From assembly GCA_015680685.1 (NCBI GenBank), contig MNCI01003361.1:217422-281421 (forward strand): DNA of 64,000 bases, written 5' to 3'. A program made the translations under genes and the position numbers. This document shows, piece after piece, positions 54,791 to 64,000 of the stretch (within the stretch, counting starts at the first letter, position 1; each line of letters opens with the position of its first letter). A model generated the notes under the pieces. The model made no database searches, was not told the origin of the DNA, and was given only the letters and a program-made list of their open reading frames with translations. Source of the stretch: Gnetum montanum. Its lineage: Eukaryota; Streptophyta; Gnetopsida; Gnetales; Gnetaceae.

Positions 54791-55608
54791 TGATGAGTGG
54801 CGAGGTACCCCTACGTCCAACCATACGAATACGAGCGCGTACACGCGATCCGGTTGAACTCCATGGATGGGCTAATCGTGAGTTTGAAGGTAGTTATTAT
54901 GCTTCGTTGTTCGTTGTCTTCCCACGTCGAACTAGTGGAAGCTTTTTCACGTATGGTTTAGTTCGAAGTGAGGTGTATGATGTAATTCTTTAATGCTAAT
55001 CCTACTATGGAACGATAATAAAGATTTAATTAACTAAAGGTATGAAATAAATCCTATATTTAACCTAAGGCGATGAGTATCGAAACTTGATTGTCCGTAC
55101 ACACCTTGGGCTTCACGTAGTTGCCGCTTGGATTACCAAATGCTAGTCACTACTAGGTTAGCAGACAATAGGCGTATGTGTTTGCAATTTGTTGTACTCA
55201 TTCCACTTAATGATGAGGAGCGTAAATAACATTATTTGGAAATAACAATAAATAAATACATTAAAATTTTAATCTAAGAAAATCACAAATGCAAAGTGGA
55301 TGCTGCAATGATGTAAATGATCTCGATCTTTATTGCCGAACATGTAATGTGGCCAAGTACATTGCACTCGAATAAAGACACCGTGCAACCATAAACATCA
55401 CATTGCGGGCATGCACTGGAATTGAAATTGGAAAACTTCTAACTAACTTTGTCTATCTTCTATCTCTACCTCTCCTTCGTATCTCTCCCCTATGTGATAT
55501 TTATAGGCGAGCATGGAAAAAATGACATTGGATATCCAACATCGCTTACTGACCCCGATATCGAATCCATGATATCGGAGCCTCGATATCGCTTCTGACG
55601 GCTCATCA
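54791..55608 (-). repeat. 5' LTR of element B
   Basis: 818 bp; inner end abuts the primer site, outer end abuts the CCAGG duplication. Contains TATA-like TATTTATAGG (plus view) near 55497 and GATATC-rich sequence near the outer end. Confidence 0.9.
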
Positions 55609-55900
55609 CCAGGAAAGTGGGATGGTTACTTGTGTTAGGCTAGATAGGCAATAAATGAATTAGATCTAAAATTACTTGACCTTTCATTCTTGTCGTAGGC
55701 GATCAAATTTATAAAACATAAAATAAAATAAATCATGTACCTCAATTACACTTAAACCATATCCTTGAGCCTTACAAGTGTAGTTGGGAAGACAACGAAT
55801 GTTCTCAACATCCATATCACTTCCTAGAAGAAATACTGTACTAGAGAACTATTGGTCCATAGAATTTTATTTGATTGCACGCAAACGCCTTAGTGATTCA
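55609..55900 (+). repeat. Second part of the 3' LTR of element D
   Basis: Starts with the CCAGG duplication, continues AAAGTGGGATGGTTAC in register with the 5' LTR of D (41536 onward), and stops after TTAGTGATTC where element C begins. The remaining about 50 bases of the LTR should lie beyond the window, after the 3' LTR of C. Confidence 0.82.
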
Positions 55901-56719
55901 TGATGAGTCGCGTTTTGGGTTGACCGCGATATCGCATACGCGATATCGCAGCCTAACCACGATATCGCATACGTGATATTGCAGCTTGTCTCCTCATCTA
56001 TAAATAAGAGGTAGACAGAGAAGATTAGAAGTGGGGAAGTAAGTTAGTTTTTAGTTTAAGTATTTCATTTATTTCTCTCTCCTCGTGTATGCCCGCAGTG
56101 TGGTGATTGTAATTGTACGGAACCTTTATTCAAGTGTGACGTACTTGGACACGCACATGACTGGCAATAAAGATCAAGATTACTTCATCATTGTAGCATT
56201 CACTTAGCTTAATTATTTAATTAATTGTTAGTTACTGCTTTCCTAGTTATTCTCTTCTCACCCTTAAACTCCTGGTTAAACGCAGAATGAGTACGACTTG
56301 ATTACGAGCATTTAAGTGTGACTACTTGGTAACCCAGTAGCGTACATAGGATCTACGCTTGGTAATCCCAATGGTAGTCATGCACGAAGTCCAAGATGTG
56401 TACGGATAATCAAGGAACGGATGCTCATCGCACTTAGGCTAGTTTAGACTCTCTCTCACCCTTTCCCTCGTACCTTAGTTAACATTATTTTCCATTGCCT
56501 TCAGGAGTAGCGTTAGATTAGAAACCACATCATACACCTCACTCTGGACTAAATCATATGTGACAAAGATAAGACTAGTCCAGATGGGAAGACAGTGAAC
56601 TGCGACCTAAGGCTAACTATCTAGGTGCCACAACTAGTTTGTCTACGGAGTTCAACCAAATCGCACGTGTAACGCTCGTATTCGTATGGTTGAGTGTAGG
56701 GGTATCTCGCCACTCATCA
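55901..56719 (+). repeat. 5' LTR of element C
   Basis: 819 bp from TGATGAGTCGCG to CGCCACTCATCA. U3 has the palindrome GCGATATCGC at 55926-55935 and 55940-55949 and near-copies at 55959-55968 and after, followed by TATAAATA at 55999-56006. TTTATTCAAGTGTGACGTAC and GGCAATAAAGAT lie in the presumed R/U5. Confidence 0.9.
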
Positions 56720-56720
56720 T

Positions 56721-56738
56721 TGGCGTTGTTGTTGAGGA
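56721..56738 (+). other. Primer-binding site, tRNA-Asp (element C)
   Basis: TGGCGTTGTTGTTGAGGA, against the ideal TGGCGCCGTTGCCGGGGA. All differences are C to T or G to A transitions. Confidence 0.75.
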
Positions 56739-56859
56739 CGGTGCTAGTTATCTAGATTAGTTATATCATATAAGGTTACTTTATAGGACTTAACAATAGA
56801 TCTTTTAGTAAGAAATAATTATAAACAATCACACATAAATTCACACACATTTCATAACC

Positions 56860-58839
56860 ATGCCTCTCCTACAAGATCGCGATAATGCCACACTTCGTGA
56901 GGAAGTTCATTGGAGAACCAACGAACTATATGACAATGAAGATTGGAGTATGCAACCTGAGGTGGGGGTTTTTTATAAACATGAATGAAAGCAACGTCAT
57001 CCCAATGCTCGAGAGCATAACTTACACGATAACGATGAACCCCTCCTGGCCACTACAAGCTTAATGCAAATACAAGAGGTTGTTCGAATCTCCCATAGGC
57101 ATCGTAAAGAGATCCGTCTACCCAAGCTCCATTTAAACAAGTTCCCTACTTTTTCAGGAGGCTATGACTTAGATCTGTATCAACATTTACAAGCCTTGTT
57201 TGATGCCTATGCATGTAACAACATTGATAATGGTTGGGAAAAACTTAAGCTCTTTCCTATGACACTCATTGGCCAAGCAAAATTATGGTATAGATTGTTA
57301 AAACCAAATTCAATACGACATTGGTCAACAATGATAGAACTTTTTAACGAAAGATATCAAACCTACGCAAGAGTGTTAGCCTTGAGGAAACAAATCCAAG
57401 GGTGGAAACAAGCACAACATGAACCCTTGGACATGGCCTTAGAAAGATATTATGCACTGTTAAACAACTGTCTAGGCCATGAGTTCTCCGAGGAAAGGCT
57501 ACTGGACCATATCATTGATGGGCTTCGTGATGAAACATGAGAAACCCTAGGGGTGTACGTCCAAGGGCAACTATACGAACTACGAACCCATCAAATCCAA
57601 GATCTTATTAAGCGGGTAGCAAAAGAGGAAGGAGAAATAGCTAGATGGGAGAATGTTGAAAAACATCAACGGGACCAAAATCTCAACTTAACAAAGGTCC
57701 ATAATCACAAAAAGGAGAAATCAACTTATCTCAAGGAGAAAGAACCATCTTTGCTAGTATAACAATCATTAGAGGAAGTTGAGGCAAAGATCAATATGTT
57801 GGAATGGACACATAAAAAGTGTGGAGAAGTTATCAATATTATTGGTGATAGAGTTTTGACAACCCAAGAAGCAGGACAACACATTAGACATTCAGAAAGA
57901 AGGAATGAAGGAAATAAGAGCTCAACTACTGATCATACATATGAATGCAACATTTGCCTATACGATCACCCCAAGGGCCAATGCCCAATCTTGTCACATT
58001 TATATGAGCATTGGGGAAACACGTTACATCCAGAGTTCGTACAGAGATACTGTGTTCAATCACAGTGGCAAGAATCCTAGTCGTGGGGGAAACCATCCCT
58101 ACATTGGAGACACCCTTCATATTATTCAAATCCAAATGCTTATCTAGTTCAACACCCTATTTCTCCAACTGGGCCAACATACTCTATCTCACCACATTAC
58201 CATTCTTCATAATACTATCAGCCCATGTCCTCAACACTACCACCACCTTGTGCACCTTACACTTCTCCTCAGTTTCAACGTTCTCATCCTTTCCCTCCTT
58301 CTACATTGCCACCAATTGTTTCTAAGGTGCCTGCACCACTGCAACAACCCACGAACGTCACTTGTGCTACTACTGTTAACAGCAGTGAGAGGCCTCCTCA
58401 ACATCGAAGGTGTCCCTTCTTTAGAAATGACCCTAGGAAGGGACAACATAATTCCAAGGCCACTGCATCCTCCGACTTAGCACAAGTCCAACACTATGGT
58501 GTGCCCTTATCTTCGAACCCAACGCCTCATGTCCCTTCATCAGGGCCACCAACTAACACTCCAACAACCATACGGCCCAATGAACACAATCATGGAAGGC
58601 AACATCCCAATCCTTGCATACTATCTAACGGTCCCAAATATCATAGTGGGTCAACTTGTTATCCGGGAACTACATCATATAAATTGCCCCACTATGCTTA
58701 CTATAATCAAGTGTGTGAACCCCGATGGGGTAAGTATGACCAAGTCCCAATATTTCCAACATGCAAGGACCCTCATCTTTCATTTATTAATCCTTACCAT
58801 GCTCAATCGTTTAGTTATGCGGGATATCCCCCATTCTAA
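56860..58839 (+). pseudogene. gag of element C
   Basis: One frame runs 660 codons from MPLLQDRDNAT to SFSYAGYPPF with only a few stops (TGA after VGVFYKHE, TGA at 57538, TAG at 58078, one more near 58207). Core words: FSGGYDLDLYQHLQALFDAY, MTLIGQAKLWYRLLKPNSIR, MIELFNERYQTYARVLALRK and LLDHIIDGLRDET. Zinc knuckle CNICLYDHPKGQCP (CX2CX3HX4C). The C-terminal third is Pro/Ser/His-rich. Gag packages element RNA in the cytoplasm; this copy is the best preserved in the window. Confidence 0.8.
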
Positions 58840-60240
58840 ATAACAAGTAGGGTTAATAAATATTTTTCATTTTCTTTGATTTTACAACTTTTTTTTCCAT
58901 TTTTTCATTTTTCAATTTCTTGTTTTATTTTCCAATTTCTTGTTTTATCATTTATCTTTTTATCTTTTTAAGTTTTTTACATTTTTTATTAAGTAATCTC
59001 ATCTACGAATAAAACACTCATGTGGCTTGTTGGTTGAGGTGTGTTCTATGTTATCGAGTCTCGAGTGGTCAATTATTTGGATAGTGTGCCCATTACACCC
59101 ACTCATCCATTCTCCAAATAAGAGGTTCTGTTCAAGGGTACAGTGATATTCTTGACACTCTTAAAACTTAAAATTAATTTTGTGTTCATTGTACCCAGAA
59201 TAAAGAAGGATCGATCAAGAGGGAATGATTAGGGTGTGACATTAAGGGAACTTGCGGATTCTGTTTGGTGACGTTTGTGAGAGTCATCATGCAACATGGT
59301 TGTACTAAGATCCTTGTAGATCTAATGAAAAATGGGAGTAAGAGTAATCAAAAGGGCACTTCAAAATCCAATGCTGTTCTAGGGGGTTCCACTGGAAAGA
59401 CATGCACCCATGCCTGAAGGTTGGTGGCTTCTCTGGATTCAGTATTCAAAAAAGAGAGAGAGAGAAAAAAAAAGAAGAAAAACAAAGTGCGACAAAACAA
59501 AAGTCACTCCTCCCTTGAAAAAAACATCAAGTGATTGTATGCCTTGTTTTGATGCTCTCATAGTCGCTCATCACTGGATGAACCAATGCGGTGTCATTGA
59601 TCGGAGGAATGGACTTGGTCTTGATCTTGGAACGACGAGTTAATGACACATTAATCATGCTTTACACGTAAGATTCACTGTGCCCTAGGTCGGTTACCTC
59701 ATGCCCCGATCTCTACGATCCCTTCTATAACCCATTTCATCTTGCTATTCATGTAATTGTCATTCGTGTCTCATGTAGCATAGAATTCTTACCTCATTTC
59801 GGTGATATTTACATGTGTGTGTTTTGCGGAATTAGTGCAGATTACATTTAACCCTTGTAGTGCCCATGGACACTTCTGAGTGTGGTTACACAAGGGTAAT
59901 ATAGGTTGGAACCTACTTTGGGGAGGACCCACTTGTGTAATCTCTTGTAATTCTCACTTATAACATAGCTAACACACACCATTTATTACCCTCAGCATAA
60001 TTGCCAACAATCTTCTTTCCCTTATTACTACCCCTCTAAATAATAACGTTCCTATGTACCATCACATAACCTTTTTCTTACCACCCGAGGTTTTATTGAT
60101 CAATTACACTCGCTCATCATTATTCGTGCCTTCACAACAATCTCAATTACCCTAGAATCTCCTAACCATAGCTCAATGTCCTAAGTTTACAACTTTCAAT
60201 TCCAGAAAACCTTAAAAAATTCGGTATTTTTGTGTTGTGA
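58840..60240 (+). other. Non-coding middle of element C
   Basis: No protein frame is supported. It includes a purine-rich stretch near 59450-59490 and the conserved block CTTTGGGGAGGACCCACTTG at about 59921-59940. Confidence 0.6.
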
Positions 60241-60256
60241 CAATATCACTAGGGTC

Positions 60257-60303
60257 GCGATATCGCATCCAATGCGATATCGCGTCCCATTTTATTATAA
60301 ATA
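60257..60303 (+). promoter_or_regulatory. Internal U3-like promoter block of element C
   Basis: GCGATATCGC at 60257-60266 and 60274-60283 is followed by TATAAATA at 60296-60303. This copies the layout of the LTR promoter (palindromes then TATAAATA) and lies about 480 bases upstream of the env-like ATG. Confidence 0.65.
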
Positions 60304-60781
60304 GCGAAGCCCCCTTGCAACACTTAGCCTCATTTTCACACTTCATGCAGGGGAGTTTTTGAATTTTCTATCTATGACTTGTGATTGTGTGACCCTTGCT
60401 TTCATATCCATATCTCGCTCGTTGGTACTTCGATTTTAATTCCGTCTGAACCTGCTTGAACCCGAAGTGTTCAACTTAGTTGTGGGGGAGGGACATAAGC
60501 CGAATAGCACATAAATTTTTTGGAATTTTTCATCGCCCAAAGGACATCATTAAGGGTAATTAGCTATAATAATAAGAATAAATTGTGCCGGAAATAATTT
60601 TATCCCTGGGAACACCGGGAAACTAAAATTGGAAACCACCTAAGTAACAGGACTCACTATTACAATCATTCGAGAAACATCACATAAAGATAAAATAAAA
60701 TAAAATTAGTTAAGGCAAGCATTAAGGTATAACTTAACTTCAGAAACAACCTTACTAACGCTTGGCCTCATGTGATTGTAG

Positions 60782-63571
60782 ATGGCCCCGAAACGTGGAC
60801 AACGGGAAGGTCCTGCTCAAGGTGGAAGTAAACGATCTAGGAGAGGTAGAAGAAAAGATCTTGTCGGACAACATGCAGAACAGGAGGAACAATCATTTAG
60901 CATTCATCAAGAGGACCCTTCTACTGTACAGTCTCGGTAGGCAGAAGGAGGAGCTACTGCAGCGCCTAAATAGGGACAACATCTCATGTTGCCCCAAGAT
61001 TGTGTTCAGGCTATCCACGAAAGATCCACATTCACGGCAGTGATTGTGGAATTGAACTTCGAATCTTTCACAGAGTTTGCTCCTGAGGCTATTAGGGATC
61101 ACCTCAAAGGGTCTCCCTTATGGCCTATCCTCTCTGAAAGCAGTGCTTGGTACCTAGGGGAGACGTACCAATTCTGGCACAATAAAGAACAAGGCACCAT
61201 CGTCAACATTTGTGGTGTAACAGTTGATTTCTCCATGCAGGCCATTTCGGAGGTATTAAAGCTTTTGAATACAGGGCCCAGGGTTGCTCAGTTGTCTACC
61301 TATTCAGACCTCGATGTGCGACGAGTCTGGTTAGAAAGGGCGTATGGCAGGGAAAAGACATTTGGAGAGTTGACGATGAAAGAGAGGAGTTATTTCAAGA
61401 TTGGAATGTATCACCTCTTCCCCATGAAGTGCTTAAAAAGAATATCAATGTATGCGGCAAGAGGATGTGCAGTGCTGATGGGAAAGGTTAATGCTAACCT
61501 GCCTCATCTATACCTGGCGGAGATCCTGAGGTGGTTCGAGGAACGAAAGACAGGGAAGATGGTGTTGCCTTTCCCTTGTCTTATCAGGAAGCTGTGCCAA
61601 TGTGCTGGTATCAGAGGATACACTAATGATGTCCTTCGAAAAGCCTAGAATGCTTCATATGCTGAATTGTTAAAATCGCCAGCTCCAAGGAAAATCATTG
61701 GCGAGACGCTGGGACTAGAACAAGAAGAAGAACAGATGGATGGACCAACTGCAACTCAACTTGTAGGACCTAGCTGACCTCCAAGTACGGGTCCTAGCCA
61801 ACAATAGGAAGAAGGGCCTAGCATGGGCCAAGACCAACCAACGTCATCACAAGACTACAGACCGTCGATGAGCCATCTCAAGGCCATCGCTGAGACGGTT
61901 AGTTGGGGAAGTCGTGATGATGCAAATCTCTTCCACATTATCAATGATGTCGTACGTCCCACGATCTCTTTGGATAGCACAAGGGGTGAAGTGTCCATCC
62001 ACATAGGAGGAGAGGAAAGTGAGTGGTCACAATAGATCTTGGGAAACGCTGCATCTTTCCAAGTACAACTGGAAACTAGTGAAAGGGCCACGGTGGTGGT
62101 CATGCAACGCCAGGATGCAGTGGGAGCCACGGAAGTGGTCGCAGACCACATCAAAGAATCATTCAATGTACCTGTTGTACCATTGGCTGATCTCACGGGA
62201 GCACGGGATGCTCAAACTTTGGCCGGAACCTCAATGACTCCTACGGAACATGAGGATGCGCTTGATCGATTGCTACAAATAGGGCAAGTAATGATGTCCT
62301 TGTTTGACATCCCTTAAGATGTCATAGCAATTCAATCAGACCTCATTTCCACTAAGGGAAAGTTGGTCTTGATAGAGGTGAGGGCCGAGCATGCTGAAGC
62401 AGAAGTCCAAAAATTGCAAGAAAAGCTCGTGGCCCTATAAGCAACATAGCGAGACCCTTTGCAATTTGTTCCTGCAGACTAGCTGGACAACTTTAAAACT
62501 GAGCAACTAACAAAGCTATTGACGGAGAATAAAAAGATGGCTGAAGAAAAAGAGAAGGCTGTTTGGGATGCCTTTGCAGCACAAGCGCAAACACATGCGC
62601 ATATCAAGGCACTCAAGGTCTTATAAGAAGAAAACAAGCAGCTTGTTGCAGACAACCTCCGGTTGACCATTGTGGAAAAGCAAAAGAATGTTCTCGAGGA
62701 ACACTTCCATCAATTGCAAAAATAATTCATCGGGGTCAACCAAGACATGAGTCGTTTAGCCAGGGAGAACTGAACCCTCTCAATGGAGGAGGTACACGCT
62801 ATTCGCCAAAAGTCAGCTATCGAGATAAGCGCGTGGAAAAATGAGGCTAAACGGCACGAAAAGCTAAAGGAGCACTTCCGAGACCAGGTGGGGATGTACA
62901 AACAAATTCTGGAGAAGGAGATCCATATGGCCAAGGCCCACATCAATGCTATCAATGCCCAACACACTGACTGGAGGGCCATATTGGACACATATGCCTT
63001 CGTCCACCAGGCGGAAGTTAAGAACCGGGACCTGCAGATCCAAGATCTTACAGAATACATGGAGTTGGCAAACCTGTGGTATGCCAACCTTGCCATGTTA
63101 ACAGTAGGGCACTCGAGAACTGAGCTTGAGCAACAGGTAGCTACCACCTACATCAAATACGAAACAGAATTTGCAGAGCGCAAGAAAGTGTTGCAACAAT
63201 TGGAAGTTGCAAATTCTGAACTTGAGGTGGTAAAGGCAAGCTACCAAGGCCAAAAACGTGTCGCAACAGATTTGGCTCGACGGCTTGCGGATTTCCAAGA
63301 ATACAAAGACAAAGCCAGAGCCTATGAAGAGGAACGATGGGTATTTACGACCTGGTATGTCAAGGCTAATCAAATGTTTCCGCAATTACCCTGCCCATGG
63401 GAGGTGCTGACTCTGTCAAACATCGGAACATTAGCATGGACGGCACAAGATCCCCGGACCGAAGAGGAGAAGCTCCAGGCCATACTCCAATGCCATCAAG
63501 CCTCAAAACCTAGAGCACAAGACAAAGGGAAAGCACCAATGGAGGAGCCACTGCCACCAAGAACTACATGA
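60782..63571 (+). pseudogene. Env-like / coiled-coil gene of element C
   Basis: The ATG follows TGTGATTGTAG, acceptor-like. N-terminus MAPKRGQREGPAQGGSKRSR continues basic (RRGRRK), like a nuclear or RNA-binding signal. Then a globular domain: VELNFESFTEFAPEAIRDHL, YLGETYQFWHNKEQGTIVNI, CGVTVDFSMQAISEVLKLLN, YHLFPMKCLKRISMYAARGC and LVLPFPCLIRKLC-type sequence. Then linkers and from 62783 a coiled coil of about 200 residues (HEKLKEHFRDQVGMYKQILE and onward), ending LPPRTT. Near-continuous frames, but with about ten stops (for example TAG at 61646 and TAA in LFDIP*DV). The same protein plan is found in A and B. Function unknown; placed where Athila elements carry an env-like ORF. Confidence 0.7.
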
Positions 63572-63704
63572 GTTCCACAAATTTTGTAGTTTTAGCACAT
63601 TCTTTGTGCTGTGTCTTAATTTTGTTTTCATTCCACACTGCAGCATAAACCCATTTGCATCATCCAATAATCCCATACCTATCCACTGTGTAATCATTGT
63701 AACT

Positions 63705-64000
63705 CGAGGACGAGTTTTCATTCAGTCATGGGGGTATGATGAGTCGTGTTTTAGGTCGACTGTGATATCGTGTACGTGATATCACAGCCCAACCACGATA
63801 TCGCATACGCGATATCGCAGCTTGTCTCCTCATCTATAAATAAGAGGTAGACAAAGAAGATTAGAAGTGGGGAAGTAAGTTAGTTTTTAGTTTAAGTATT
63901 TCATTTCTTTCTCTCTCCCCCTGTATGCCCGCAGGGTGCTGATTGTAATTGTATGGAACCTTTATTCGAGTGTGACGTACTTGGACACGCACATGACCAG
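63705..64000 (+). repeat. Polypurine-like tract and start of the 3' LTR of element C
   Basis: CGAGGACGAGTTTTCATTCA then GTCATGGGGGTA precede the LTR start TGATGAGTCGTG at 63737. The first 264 bases parallel the 5' LTR, including the GATATC palindromes and TATAAATAAGAGG. The rest lies outside the window. Confidence 0.88.

Larger units (their letters stand above)
46871..55608 (-). mobile_element. Complete non-autonomous Athila-like element B, target duplication CCAGG
   Basis: 8738 bp. LTRs 46871-47689 and 54791-55608, each about 819 bp, with TGATGAGT/ACTCATCA ends. Flanked by CCAGG at 46866-46870 and 55609-55613. Minus-strand order: 5' LTR, primer site (54773-54790 area), gag (54668-52407), non-coding middle (52406-50674), env-like gene (50673-47861), polypurine-like tract, 3' LTR. 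No pol domain was found. Confidence 0.88.
55901..64000 (+). mobile_element. Non-autonomous Athila-like element C (runs off the window)
   Basis: 5' LTR 55901-56719, tRNA-Asp primer site from 56721, gag 56860-58839, non-coding middle with an internal promoter-like block, env-like gene 60782-63571, polypurine-like ATGGGGGTA, 3' LTR from 63737. About 8.65 kb if the 3' LTR is full length. There is no pol. In the first 264 bases I count about 22 differences between the two LTRs, some 18 of them transitions, so the insertion is old. Confidence 0.88.

Overview
The window is a repeat-dense piece of a land-plant nuclear genome. Three things point there: a MIKC-type MADS-box gene with the classic plant exon pattern, Ty3/gypsy elements of Athila-like and Tat-like type, and tRNA-derived SINE-like sequences. 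Large introns, nested and heavily mutated retroelements and very low gene density suit a large genome such as a gymnosperm. I cannot name the species.

Layout. (1) 1-1.2 kb: weak copia-like remnant. (2) 4.6-12.6 kb, minus strand: a MADS-box gene with five recognisable exons of 182, 82, 62, 100 and 42 bp. Its 6.8-kb second intron holds a truncated Athila-like element (E, about 5.9-10.55 kb). (3) 13-16.4 kb: AT-rich spacer with SINE-like pieces and a solo LTR (F). (4) 16.4-28.6 kb: a GC-richer island from one Tat-like family (H), mostly minus strand. It has a candidate 3' LTR rich in TTACGCT/AGCGTAA dyads, an iterated box array, integrase, dual RNase H, RT and a detached protease. Between protease and RT lies a plus-strand, eight-exon, decayed gene joining an FCP1-like phosphatase domain, a domain resembling retroelement env-like proteins, and a coiled coil. 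(5) 28.6-31.5 kb: a very decayed gypsy pol (G). (6) 33-40 kb: Athila-like element A, minus strand, its 3' LTR split by a solo LTR. (7) 41 kb to the window end: a nest. Element D (pol only) has its 3' LTR split by element B (minus, complete, 5-bp duplication CCAGG) and by element C (plus, running off the right edge).

Elements A, B and C are one non-autonomous family. Each has LTRs of about 820 bp, a tRNA-Asp primer site, gag, a non-coding middle and a long env-like/coiled-coil reading frame whose ATG directly follows a splice-acceptor-like sequence. None has pol in its preserved interior. D has pol but no gag, shares their LTR termini, polypurine-tract region and a conserved non-coding block, and so resembles an autonomous relative.

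Most likely novel: the antisense FCP1-like gene in H, the GTC-N6-GAC box array, the dyads in the H LTR, and a second U3-like promoter inside A and C. All reading was by eye; no searches or alignments were run.
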